Assembly (NCBI GenBank): GCA_964036195.1 | Contig: OZ038450.1 | Coordinates: 10,914,701-10,978,700 of the forward strand | DNA length: 64,000 nt | Reading direction: 5' to 3' | Source: Sphaerolaimus hirsutus | Lineage: Eukaryota; Nematoda; Chromadorea; Monhysterida; Sphaerolaimidae | Part shown: piece after piece, positions 22,713-32,432 of the stretch | How the letters are laid out: each line of letters begins with the position of its first letter | How positions within the stretch are numbered: position 1 is the first letter of the stretch | Notes under the pieces: generated by a model | The model's input: only the letters and a program-made list of their open reading frames with translations | What the model was told of the DNA's origin: nothing | The model's database searches: none | Translations under genes and position numbers: made by a program

Positions 22713-25442
22713 TCAGTCCTCATCGTTGTCAGACGCGTCCACATTGGGAACGGCAGCGGCGGGCACGGCGCTCTCGTCTTCCACCTCCTGTTGGTAGTCG
22801 ACGGGCGTGCACTTGGACAGGTCGACGCGCCGCAGCTCGCACTGCTGGGGGCAGTCACAGACCCTGTAAAATGCCCTGTAAAATGTCAAATGTCATGCAA
22901 AGTGACAAAAGTCATGTAAAATGCCCGGTAAAATGGCAAACGTACGTTTGCCATTTTACCGGGCATTTTACATGACTTTTGACACTTTGCATGACACTTG
23001 ACATTTTACAGGGCATTTTACAGGGTCTGGGACTGGCACCTGGTGCGCGTAGGTCCACGGCTTCCAATCCTTGCAGTGTTGCTGCTTCCAGTCGTCGTAG
23101 CTGATGCACGCTTTGCGCAGTGTTTTTACGGTGCGCGGCATCACGTGATGTGTCAGCTTGTTCATTAGCCAACCGGGGAGGTGACCTGAGAGGAGAATTT
23201 TTATGGTTTTTAAAAACTTTTGACGCTTAAATAGTCACTTAGAATTAATCTAGGTACATGTGCGCACTTTAACTCGACAGACGTTCTACTATACAATTTT
23301 GTTACAGTTAGTACAATTGATTATGTTTGAAATTCAAATTACATAATTGATTTTACCTAAATGCCGACATGTTCACACGAAGACAAACTGAAAACATTAT
23401 TTTAGTTAAATGTCAATGTTTCGTTACGCATTTTTATATTTCGAATTTTTGAGTGTTTTCAAATTTTTATTCTACAATGGCAAAAACCCTCAAAAATTCG
23501 TTGTTGTTTTTGTTGAAAAATCCTAAAATTCAGAAATTTAAAAAGCGTTTTTGTATTTCTGGTTGAAAATTGGTAAAAATGAAAGAACACAATATAAAGC
23601 CTCAATTTCAATCTATAGGATCTATTCATGGTGGAAAATCAAAAATGTACAAATATATAAATATATAGCGTGGGAGGAAGCAAGACAACGTGGTATTCAA
23701 AAATAACGAGAAAAGCTTGAAAATAGAATAATCTGATTGAAACAATTCAAAAATTTGAGAAGTATTCCAGAAAAATTCAAAATTTGAAAACTGAATAAAA
23801 ATTTGATAACTACCTCTGCAAAAGATTTTTAAATTCAAAAAGTCATTCTAGAAAAAATCATTTTTGACACTTTTGACGGGGGGGGGGTTGCTGTCGTTAT
23901 TAACTTGCATATAAAATAGTCCGTCGACTTTACATAATCACCATTGTTGACACGACAGGGCGAATGTCACAAATGTTTCCCCGTTAAAAAAGTGCATTTA
24001 ACCACAAATTTAAATCACCTTTCGGATCTGAATGTGTAAAATACGTCAGCGTGCATGAGCTGGGGCCGGTTGGTCGAATGTAATAGGCAGTCAGGTAGCA
24101 CACGCCTCTGATGCGGCCGCGACGCGGTGGGTAGTCCTGCAGAAAAATGTCACATTGATAGACATATTTGGCTTCAGTTTCATCAAACGCGGCAAACAAA
24201 AACAACTCACTGAATGGCACACAGAATGAGCGAGTATATACATCTCGTGGCCCAGGTCGAGCCAAGACCGCTGCAACACGAAATCCCTGTGCTTCAGGGG
24301 ACTGGGCGACCGAACTGCAATCAATGATAGCACTGTTAAACACGCCTACACTCCAGAGTTGTTAAAAGTACCAAACTTTTTTCAAGGTATACGTAAACGT
24401 AAAGTATTTATTTTTTACTCACCCCCTGAGTACAGAATACGTAAAGTATTTTTGTAGTTTTACTCGCGAGTAAACGTGAGTAAACGTACTTTTTCATCCA
24501 GAAAACGTAAACGTGAGTATTTTATGAAGATTTTCACCCAAATTGTCATTCAAAATCGTTAATTTTCAGAATTTTTTGCATATCTTCAGCAATTTTTGGC
24601 TATTTATGTGCTCATATGCCCATTTTTGACGATTTTTCCCTATTTTAAACCTATTCACTTTGTTTTATTCACTTAAAACACTATACAAAAGACTAACTGA
24701 AATACGTTTTCTGTACTCGAGTACTTTGAAACAGTATAATTAAAAGCGAGAACTGGTACTTTGTTCTGACGAAACGTAAACGTATTTACTCAGTATTCGA
24801 GTAAACGTAAATACGTATTAACAACTATGCTACACTCCATAGCAAATGACAGCCATAATTAAATCAACTCACTCGCATAATAGCAAATTTCGTTGTTCGG
24901 ATTAACCAAGCCTAAGTCGACGCTATCCAACATATATTTGTCCCAGAGTGATCGATAATCGGCATCGTGGAGGACATCGTACAATGTCGCTGCAGGCACG
25001 TCGACGAATTCGCATTGAGACTGGAAAACGATATTTGAAAATGTGATCGACATAACTTGGAAAAGAACCAATGTCCCTGCGCACACTAGTGTTCACACGA
25101 AATTTCAAAAACTCATAAATGAGCTTTGAAAGTGTTCGAGTTTTCCACAATGAGTCATTTTTAATCTCCGTCAACTGTAGTTCACGGCCACCTCATTGAA
25201 GAAAACTCAAATGCTTTCTAGGCTGATTTGTGAGTTTGCGAATTTTCGCGAGAAACCTGGTGCCGCAGGCACAATGAAGCACTCGCTTTGATCATCAAAA
25301 ACTCAGAGTCGGGCGCCGGTTTCGTCCACACCCTGCACAGTTTCTTGCGGCAGCGCAGCGACCAGCCGGCGTGCTGGTCGGCGAGCGCCTTGACGCGCGC
25401 AAAGTCCTCGTCGGCGGGCACGCCGATCACGTTCACGTGCAT
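22713..25442 (-). CDS. STARD10: STARD10-type START-domain lipid-transfer protein
   Basis: Six minus-strand exons: 25442-25287 (or 25257), 25020-24873, 24314-24211, 24136-24019, 23185-23040, 22844-22713; about 267 residues against roughly 290 in vertebrate STARD10. Diagnostic stretches in order are VPADEDFARVK, CEFVDVPAATLYDVLHDADY, SPSPLKHRDFVLQRSWL, DYPPRRGRIRGV, ACISYDDWKQQHCKDWKPW and an acidic tail DASDNDED. Splice phases agree at every junction. START10 proteins bind and move phosphatidylcholine and phosphatidylethanolamine between membranes, and the vertebrate protein is phosphorylated in its acidic tail; the Ser in ASDNDED is a plausible equivalent. No signal peptide or membrane segment. 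Exon 1 ends either at a GC donor (25287), which gives the family length, or at a GT donor (25257), which adds ten residues. The last intron is an introner. It converges with nervy. The initiator ATG is the first in frame, but an upstream exon cannot be excluded. Confidence 0.9.
22845..23039 (-). mobile_element. introner: palindromic transposon forming the last STARD10 intron
   Basis: On the minus strand the element (23039-22848) begins GTGCCAGTCCCAGACCCTG and ends CAGGGTCTGTGACTGCCCC. Its two arms are nearly perfect inverted copies meeting at CAAACGTACGTTTG. CAG flanks both sides (23042-23040 and 22847-22845), so CAG/GTGCC is the donor and CTGCCCCCAG the acceptor. Splicing joins ...YAHQ to QCELRRVDLSKC in phase 0. 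The element fills the whole intron. Retention would read through as ...QVPVPDPVKC. Confidence 0.93.
24354..24829. mobile_element. CAGAGTTGTT hAT-like element in STARD10 intron 2
   Basis: The ends CAGAGTTGTTAAAAGTAC and CGTATTAACAACTATG are flanked by a perfect 8-bp duplication CTACACTC (24346-24353 and 24830-24837). The interior is TACGTAAACGTAAAG and GAGTAAACGT repeats. It occupies 476 of the 558 bp of the intron. Confidence 0.9.
25084..25250. repeat. dispersed repeat in STARD10 intron 1
   Basis: Words such as AAACTCATAAATGAGCTTT, TCGAGTTTT and CGTCAACTGTAGTTCA recur in similar order at about 34990-35160 and 43900-44060, marking a degenerate element. CACTAGTGTTCACACGAA at its edge resembles the ends of the 42752 element. 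Confidence 0.5.
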
Positions 25443-25760
25443 CGCACGCGACGCGGAGAATCGAGAACGAGTCCGCGAGCTTTCGCCGTTGCAGCTCTGA
25501 CTAGTGCGGTCGCCAGGTGCGCGGGTGTAGGTAGAAATAGGTCAGTGTCTGTATTCAATAGGTAGTTTGGTTCGTTGGGCGTAACGGGCTAGTTGGTCGG
25601 CCGGTTTGTGCGCTCGCATGCTCGCCGCTGCCCACGCGCGGCCGCTCTGCGCGTTTGTGTGTTTGAGCGGGGTGCTTCGCGCGCGGCCCGCGAAGGCGAC
25701 GCGGCGGCCGCGGCGGCTGGTGCGCCGACGCGAACGCATGGATTACGCCAATAATCGCTG
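25443..25760 (-). promoter_or_regulatory. CpG-rich segment upstream of STARD10
   Basis: About 300 bp immediately 5' of the STARD10 start is strongly GC- and CpG-rich (for example GCGCGGCCGC and CGCGGCGGCCGCGG), unlike the AT-rich surroundings. This suits a promoter or 5' UTR. No TATA or initiator element is convincing. Confidence 0.45.
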
Positions 25761-25856
25761 TGTCAATAGCGAAGTTGCGGCAGATGGCGCGGGGGCATGG
25801 GAATATGTACGCATGTATGATTTCATTTATACACCCTTAGCCTACGCCCTACAGTG

Positions 25857-26386
25857 CAGAGTTGTTAAAAGTACTGAACTTTTTTAAAAGTAAACGTAAA
25901 CGTAAAGTATTTTTATTTTACTCACACATGATGAGTACAGAAAACGTAAAGTATTTTATTTTTACTTTTACGCTGCGTAAAAGGTGAGTAAAATACTTTT
26001 TCCCAGAGAAAACGTAAAAATGAGCATTTTTTCCAGGGAAAACGTAAAAATGGTTATTTTTTCTCACAGAAAACGTGGGGTTTTTTCTCACAAAAATAAC
26101 GTAAAAATTGGTGTTTTTTCAATTTTCACGCTAAAATACACCAAAGATGTGTGTTTTTTGTTCCTGATAAGTATTTCTTAGGAAAATGTCCTAAATTTGT
26201 CAGTTTCTGTCTGGCAAAACGACATTTTCTGTCCCCTGAAAATACGTTTTCTGTACTCGCGTACTTTCAGAAAGTACGCGAGTATGTGAGTACTGGTATT
26301 TTTTCGGGAGGAAACGTAAACGTATTTACGCATTACGCGAGTATACGTATTTATCGAGTAAACGTAAATACGTTTTAACAACTATG
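25857..26386. mobile_element. CAGAGTTGTT hAT-like element
   Basis: It starts CAGAGTTGTTAAAAGTACTG and ends TTTTAACAACTATG, with a perfect 8-bp duplication CTACAGTG (25849-25856 and 26387-26394). The 530-bp interior is repeats of AACGTAAAAATG and CGTATTTAC. Confidence 0.92.
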
Positions 26387-26642
26387 CTACAGTGATGGGA
26401 TGACAACTGAGCGTGTAAATTAGTTGGGAAATGTATAAATGTGACAGGTAGATCCACGTACGCTACCATTACATATCCTGCTGCTAGGTCTGTAGCTGTA
26501 GGTACCCATCCATGAATTATCCATTACACCATCACGCGCATAGATACTAATCCGGAAATACTGGGACACTGATCCTGGTGATGGTGACTGCCAACCAAGC
26601 ACCCATTGTGATTGATGGCCGCATTGTTATATATTTAGTATA

Positions 26643-26934
26643 CCGTATTTCCTCGAAATACCCCCCCCTCGAAATACCCCCCCTCGAAATACCCCCCCCC
26701 CTCGAAATACCCCCCTCAAAATGGGCACTATGAATTTGTGGTCCGGGAAATGCATAACAGACGTTCAAAACACTTTACTGTGTTACGTTAGAACATCGTT
26801 TATACCATCTACATCCTTATATAAGGCTGTAAAAACTTATAAATGGTGGTTATTGTTGCATTTTTCACGTTTTTCTCTCAAAATTTTCACTCTGAAAAAA
26901 TAACCCCCTCGGGGGGTAATTCGAGGAAATACGT
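26643..26934. mobile_element. CCGTATTTCC-family element
   Basis: The left end is CCGTATTTCCTCGAAATACC with four CCCCCCTCGAAATA repeats; the right end is GGGGTAATTCGAGGAAATACG. TA flanks the left end. A degenerate fragment with CTGGGGGTATTTCGAGG follows at about 27050-27118. Confidence 0.7.
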
Positions 26935-27394
26935 TATTCCCATCGCTTTCTAGTCGCGAAACATTTCAAGCATGACTCAGATGACGTCAGGCATGACCAC
27001 CTAGTGCAACGCACAAGTACTGGGAGGTGAAAAAAAATTTTTGCGAAATAATACTCCCCCACCCCGGAAAATACCCCACTCGGACATAAACTCCCTGGGG
27101 GTATTTCGAGGAAATACGGAAAGTATTTTTTATCAAAGTTTTCATGTCATGGTTACGGCTTTATCATTCTGATGCGATTGTGTTGTCTAGTGCGAATGTC
27201 AAGCAAATACACTGTACATACATACATTCAACATGCATTTGAATCGACTGTCATGAAACGTCATGGGCGCGTACTTTTTCTATCTATTTAGCTTCAAACG
27301 ATAATGCTAATGATGCCAAGTAGCCCAGGTTTTTACACGTAGCCCCGTCGGCGAACAAAACTCTGCCTCAATAGTTTCGGATCAGACCAAGTAC

Positions 27395-27913
27395 TGTTAT
27401 GACCGGGAAATTGCGGTCATTGAGTTTTGCTTGGTGGGGGTTGATTTTAGATGAAGCGGCGGCCGATCTACACTTAATTGTGTTGAGGCATATGCCGCGA
27501 ATAAATTCCAGGGCCCAAATTCCAAACCGGCGCCATTTATTAAGCGAAATCGGTTTATAATTAGTAGAAATTGGGGGGAAAATATTCGATCAAAAATAGG
27601 TAGACTTTAAGGGAAAAATAGCGAGTCGAAAATACAAAATCATTGACTGCCAGCCGATGGAAAAGGTCGGCTGGCGATGGAAAAACATGGGGAGGCCTAT
27701 GGAAAAGTGCCTCAACAAATGCATGAAAAACACACATAATAGTACAAACTGCCCTTGAGCGCGGGCACTTATTTAATGCACACGCAGTGTCGCAATCCTA
27801 CCGCGGCGCGTGTGAAACATAAGCAAGGGGGGCATGAAACAGGAAATTCAAATCTACAGTAAGAAATGAATAAAAATATACCTAAAATGAATGGCGCTTA
27901 CCGCGGCATAACA
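27395..27913 (-). repeat. 3' LTR
   Basis: 519 bp, bounded by TGTTATG/CATAACA, and visually identical along its length to the LTR at 31910-32428. Internal features include CAGCCGATGGAAAAGGTCGGCTG (a hairpin around 27652-27674). Confidence 0.95.
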
Positions 27914-27926
27914 GCCCCTCCCATGA
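27914..27926 (-). other. polypurine tract adjacent to the 3' LTR
   Basis: On the minus strand ATGGGAGGGGC lies directly against the TGTTATG start of the 3' LTR, the usual site of plus-strand priming. Confidence 0.65.
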
Positions 27927-28178
27927 CAACAGTTACACTACCTATAAAAGAAACACTAGTGGAACTGGAAGTCAGATAAAAGCTTACATAAAAGCTACAA
28001 AAATTTCAACCACATAAAATTCAGTGGAATTTTTAGTTACCCAAATGTAACAGCACTGGAATTAAAAGTATAATCCAGAATCACACACTGATCACATTGC
28101 AACGTAACTATAAAAACAGTTGGAAGGGTATATTTTCAAAGAGCACAAATCTACACCCTAAAATCATGCTAGCTCTGC

Positions 28179-30782
28179 TCAGCCCGGATTCCATTGGGTG
28201 CTGGGGCTCAGCCTGGCTTTGTGCTTGTGGCGCATGCAGGGCTCGCCCCAAGGGTTGGTCACCAGTTGACCATCGGATTTTCCAGGGTTCACCAACATGA
28301 ACTCGGCATGTGGTGAAACGCGTTTGGCAGAATTGCGAAAACATTTGGTGGCAGACTTTTTGCGTGGGGGCCTGCCGTAGACCTTGCTGCCCTTGGCGCG
28401 TGGCAGTGTAGCGGGCTTCGACGAGTGCAATTTCCAAATGCCAGTAATTGGCGCCAATTCACGATGTGATAGTTTAGTGACCACCGATTGTGTTAGCATT
28501 TCCCCCTTAGTTGGAGACCGGCAGGCGCAAATCGATTCACCCATGGCCCTGGGCGTGAAATTGGCTTCGAGTCGCTGGAGCTCAGAAATAGCTGTGCGAT
28601 TCATTTTTAGAGTGCCATAGAGTGCCTCGTGGCCGAATAAAAGCGGGCTCAATGTGCGCGGGAAGTGTGGTTTCCGTTTAACCACAGCCCAGATGTCTGC
28701 CGATTGCTGTTGTCCACCAGGTGTGGTATGCAGCAAATGCATTTTGTAGAGCGCCAGGTGATGCCCCGGAATCGGCTTGCCGGCAGTCCCCAAAGCTGAA
28801 TCAGGGTATGACCGGTACTTTGCCTTCTCCATGCTGGCATTGCACTGTGCGCGTTCCCAAACATCCTCGAGCAGGTGCTCCTCAATGATGATCCCCTCCT
28901 CACAGCCACTATCAAGTGTGCCTGTGAGCATGCAGCCCATGAAATCCACTTGAGCAAGCGGACGATCACAATGGGGGTGTCGCACGCTTGCTGGGCTCAT
29001 GGGGCAACCCATCTGCTTGTGAGCTGCATAGCCGCTAGGGAACCACGTTTCAAAATCATCGGGCTCAGGCTCGAAATCAGATGGCAGATTAGAAACATTT
29101 TTAGTCATTTTAGTAGATGGATTACCACTAGGTTCGGTGTCAGATTCAGGGGCACTATAGATGTGCTCATCCACTTTCAGATTGAGTTTGCCACACTCAA
29201 TGCGCATATTTTTCTGAGCATCGTGCTCAGTCTTGCCGGCCTTACGCAGGAAGTCTCGGGCTCGTTCCGCCCGATCCAGTCGATAGGCAGGAGAATCAGG
29301 ATTCAAATAGCATTTTGCCGGCTCATGCGGCATGGGGGCATGATGCATAAAGTAGGTGCACCATGGACCCTGATGTGTAGTTGGGTCAAATTTAGACTGC
29401 CGATCCCAGCCATTGTTTCGACCACCAGATTGGCCCGAGGCATTTCTGGATGCAGCCACAGCTGGTGGAGCATTGGTCCATCCAGCATTTCCACCGTTCG
29501 ACGGATTCAGTGCACGATTAGCATTACGCTGCTCATTTTGTTCAGCCCGATAATGCAGATTTTCCTTGCGCGTGATGTCGAGGCGTCCAACGACATCCGC
29601 CAGTTCGATCTGACCATCTTGCCATTTCTCGCGCCACGGATACCAAAGAGACATTGGCAGCATTCCTCCCATCTCGAGGAACAATTTATTGCCAATTATT
29701 TTCTCGCGCTGTGAGTCGTCAATCTGCTCACTAATATAGTGGAATGTGCTGCACAATCTGCTGTACAGGGTGGCCACAGAATCAGTTGATTTAGCAGAAA
29801 TTCGGTACCACTCGGCGACGGAATGCGCCTTGCGGTCCACCCGAAAAACACGAGCCAACTTGTCGAGAACATATAGCACAGTGTTGCGCTTGTCCAGGCG
29901 AATAGAAATGTAGTGCGCCTGCGCGCTTCCCTTCAAACATTGCTGGAAAACATTGGTCCAGAACAAATGTTGATATGGTGGGGGAACGTTCAGAGCCTGT
30001 AGCGCCACATTGTGAAGCCAAAATTTAAAGGGCCCCGATGGCGCGCTCGAATCCCCATTGAATGGTGTCTGCTTGCTAGCGACAGTGGCTACATGGCCGC
30101 CACTCATGCGATCACTGGAGGAAATTTGTGCCAGCGCATCCATGAGCGACGGAAAGCCATCGGCCGGGACCATGACATATTGGTCAATGTAGGCGGCAAT
30201 TTGACCGATCAAACCGCCAGGCGATGATGACACAGCCTGCAACCTAGCTTCAGTTGAATCAAGTGGCTGGTTAGTAGATGTAGTAGAGGGGGTCCTCAAT
30301 GGACAATGATTGTTTGCGCCAGGTGCTGGTATCGATTGCAAACCCGCGGGCGCATTTTGGACCGGTACCGTATGTGCCGGCACCACGTGTGAAGCCAATT
30401 GTTGGGCAATTGCAGCCGGGAGTTGTTGGATAGCCGACAAAAGATCGACCATTGTCAGTGCTGCAGTCGGCTGGGCAGCGGCGACACCTTGAGGCTGCGT
30501 GGGGTCGTCCCCAATGCCTCTGGGCGGTACTTGATCTTCGAGGTCAAGCACCAATTCCAATGTGGTATTTGGGTCAGTGAAATACAGGTCCATGCACCGC
30601 CATACATGCCGAACAAGTGGCACAGTTCCCAGGCGGGGCGGATCACTAATTGTAGGCCAATCATCGCCATCAATTCGAAACTGCAAGAGCACATTTAGCA
30701 AATGCAGCAATTTCTGCCGTTCGGTGTGCTCGACCCATAATTCGACAACCGGCTCCAGTTCCGCTCGCGTATATTGCGACAT
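28179..30782 (-). CDS. Gag-protease polyprotein of the LTR retrotransposon
   Basis: Single 867-codon ORF starting MSQYTRAELEPVVELW. Residues about 240-410 form a retrotransposon capsid-like region (FKFWLHNVALQAL, QCLKGSAQAHYI, ELADVVGRLDITR). Residues 475-491 hold a Cys/His cluster (WCTYFMHH...HEPAKC) like a modified zinc knuckle. Residues about 606-725 look like a retropepsin: LTGTLDSGCEEG carries the catalytic DSG and LLFGHEALYG sits where the second conserved motif is expected. The last 140 residues are basic and unrecognised. The ORF is intact, with no stop or frameshift. Pol domains are absent. A Ty3-like or BEL-like affiliation cannot be decided without reverse transcriptase. The N-terminal 240 residues are Pro/Ala/Gln-rich and unrecognised. 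Confidence 0.9.
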   Translation of the reverse strand: MSQYTRAELEPVVELWVEHTERQKLLHLLNVLLQFRIDGDDWPTISDPPRLGTVPLVRHVWRCMDLYFTDPNTTLELVLDLEDQVPPRGIGDDPTQPQGVAAAQPTAALTMVDLLSAIQQLPAAIAQQLASHVVPAHTVPVQNAPAGLQSIPAPGANNHCPLRTPSTTSTNQPLDSTEARLQAVSSSPGGLIGQIAAYIDQYVMVPADGFPSLMDALAQISSSDRMSGGHVATVASKQTPFNGDSSAPSGPFKFWLHNVALQALNVPPPYQHLFWTNVFQQCLKGSAQAHYISIRLDKRNTVLYVLDKLARVFRVDRKAHSVAEWYRISAKSTDSVATLYSRLCSTFHYISEQIDDSQREKIIGNKLFLEMGGMLPMSLWYPWREKWQDGQIELADVVGRLDITRKENLHYRAEQNEQRNANRALNPSNGGNAGWTNAPPAVAASRNASGQSGGRNNGWDRQSKFDPTTHQGPWCTYFMHHAPMPHEPAKCYLNPDSPAYRLDRAERARDFLRKAGKTEHDAQKNMRIECGKLNLKVDEHIYSAPESDTEPSGNPSTKMTKNVSNLPSDFEPEPDDFETWFPSGYAAHKQMGCPMSPASVRHPHCDRPLAQVDFMGCMLTGTLDSGCEEGIIIEEHLLEDVWERAQCNASMEKAKYRSYPDSALGTAGKPIPGHHLALYKMHLLHTTPGGQQQSADIWAVVKRKPHFPRTLSPLLFGHEALYGTLKMNRTAISELQRLEANFTPRAMGESICACRSPTKGEMLTQSVVTKLSHRELAPITGIWKLHSSKPATLPRAKGSKVYGRPPRKKSATKCFRNSAKRVSPHAEFMLVNPGKSDGQLVTNPWGEPCMRHKHKARLSPSTQWNPG

Positions 30783-31136
30783 GGCGGAAAATGTGTGAGG
30801 TCACTAAGGCTGCACAAGCACAATTCAGTGCAAAGATGGTGCAGGAGTGGCCAAGCACAACTGGAGTTGGCGTAGGACAATACTGCGCCAAAAATTGACA
30901 AAAATCCAATATTAATAAGTAGGTGCAGAAATTGGCACAATAGTGGCCAACTGCAATTGCAACCAGAAATGTGCAGAACAGGTGCACAATTGGTCTAACG
31001 CGACAGGGCACCCTGAGAAAAATGCAGCAGCCATCAGCTGCAACCACGCCGAAATTTCTGCGAAATCCAAAAAACCGGTGCGAAGCGTCGCCGCTATGAC
31101 GCTAGCCCCAATGGCAAAGCGACGCAAAAAACAATG

Positions 31137-31805
31137 TCGATCAGCCCCAGTGGCTGATCGAAGCGAAAATTTGGCCGCGCAGCCCCAGCGGCTGATAAGT
31201 GGCAGCCAAGAGCGACGCGTGCAGCCAAAATACATACGCCAGTGGCGCAGCGAAAACGGTTCCCAGGCGTGGCACTTATCAGAAAAAACCCAGCGCCCTG
31301 GCAATCCACTCTACCTGGCCCCAGTGGCCGGGTAGATCGAAACGTGTCTGTTTGCACAGCCCCAGTGGCTGGCGAGCAGTGGCAGAGATGTCGCTGGCCC
31401 CGGTGGCTCAGCGACAAAACAAAATTTTCCGGTCAGCCCCAGCGGCTGATCGGACCAAGTTGCGTCGCGGGCAGGTACGTCGACGCGTCGAGGTGCGTTG
31501 CGGCGCGTCGATAAAATGTCGCTGGCCCCAGTGGCTCAGCGACAGCAAAAACGCGGCGCGTCCAGATGCGTCGCGGCGCCTCGATCAAATGTCGCTGGCC
31601 CCAGTGGCACAGCGACAAGACGTCGATTTCCGGTCAGCCCCAGCGGCTGATCGGAACAAGTCGCGGCCAGGTGCGGCCCAGCGGCACGTCGACGCGTCAA
31701 GGTGCGTCGCGGCGCGTGGAAGTGCGTCGATAAATGGTCGCTGGCCCCAGTGGCTCAGCGACAGCGAAAATAAATGTTTTCCGATCAGCCCCAGTGGCTG
31801 ATCGG
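31137..31805 (-). repeat. array of about eleven stem-loops in the retrotransposon leader
   Basis: Between gag and the 5' LTR, hairpins share the core GCCCCAGTGGC (plus-strand reading) but have different stems. GTCGCTG/CAGCGAC stems occur at 31390-31415, 31518-31543, 31591-31616 and 31737-31762. CGATCAG/CTGATCG or GGTCAG/CTGATCGG stems occur at 31137-31162, 31429-31453, 31630-31654 and 31781-31805. Others lie at 31180-31197, 31311-31335 and 31357-31372. The stem sequence changes while pairing is kept, which points to RNA structure in the leader. Confidence 0.85.
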
Positions 31806-31891
31806 AACCAAAAAAACGTTGCAGCCGGAAACGCTGCGAAAGCCAGGCAATCAGGACCTGGGGTCGAAAAATATGGGAGCGAAATGAATCG

Positions 31892-31909
31892 CTCCCAGTA
31901 CAGTCACCA
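31892..31909 (-). other. primer-binding site
   Basis: Directly inside the 5' LTR the minus strand reads TGGTGACTGTACTGGGAG. The leading TGG and complementarity to a tRNA 3' end ...CAGTCACCA fit minus-strand priming. The tRNA species is not assigned. Confidence 0.7.
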
Positions 31910-32428
31910 TGTTATGACCGGGAAATTGCGGTCATTGAGTTTTGCTTGGTGGGGGTTGATTTTAGATGAAGCGGCGGCCGATCTACACTTAATTGTGTTG
32001 AGGCATATGCCGCGAATAAATTCCAGGGCCCAAATTCCAAACCGGCGCCATTTATTAAGCGAAATCGGTTTATAATTAGTAGAAATTGGGGGGAAAATAT
32101 TCGATCAAAAATAGGTAGACTTTAAGGGAAAAATAGCGAGTCGAAAATACAAAATCATTGACTGCCAGCCGATGGAAAAGGTCGGCTGGCGATGGAAAAA
32201 CATGGGGAGGCCTATGGAAAAGTGCCTCAACAAATGCATGAAAAACACACATAATAGTACAAACTGCCCTTGAGCGCGGGCACTTATTTAATGCACACGC
32301 AGTGTCGCAATCCTACCGCGGCGCGTGTGAAACATAAGCAAGGGGGGCATGAAACAGGAAATTCAAATCTACAGTAAGAAATGAATAAAAATATACCTAA
32401 AATGAATGGCGCTTACCGCGGCATAACA
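31910..32428 (-). repeat. 5' LTR
   Basis: 519 bp with the same ends as the copy at 27395-27913; no difference found by eye. It should contain the element's promoter. The flanking GTAC at 32429-32432 completes the target duplication. Confidence 0.95.
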
Positions 32429-32432
32429 GTAC

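Larger units (their letters stand above)
27395..32428 (-). mobile_element. complete non-autonomous LTR retrotransposon encoding only Gag-protease
   Basis: Two 519-bp direct repeats (27395-27913 and 31910-32428) bound the element, with a 4-bp duplication GTAC on each side (27391-27394 and 32429-32432). Each LTR starts TGTTATG and ends CATAACA. On the minus strand the primer-binding site TGGTGACTGTACTGGGAG follows the 5' LTR without a gap, and a polypurine tract (GGGAGGGG) precedes the 3' LTR. The only ORF is an 867-codon gag-pro. Only 265 bp separate its end from the 3' LTR, so reverse transcriptase, RNase H, integrase and envelope are absent. Mobilisation must depend on enzymes from elsewhere. 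I found no difference between the two LTRs, which implies recent insertion. Confidence 0.95.

Noticed and set aside
28875-29714. 279-codon plus-strand ORF
   Set aside because: It is the antisense shadow of the Gag-protease ORF and has no recognisable domain.
31199-31801. 200-codon plus-strand ORF with repeated peptide
   Set aside because: It translates the stem-loop array in the retrotransposon leader; the repetition is explained at RNA level.
27395-32428. endogenous retrovirus
   Set aside because: No envelope and no pol; the structure is that of a non-autonomous LTR retrotransposon.
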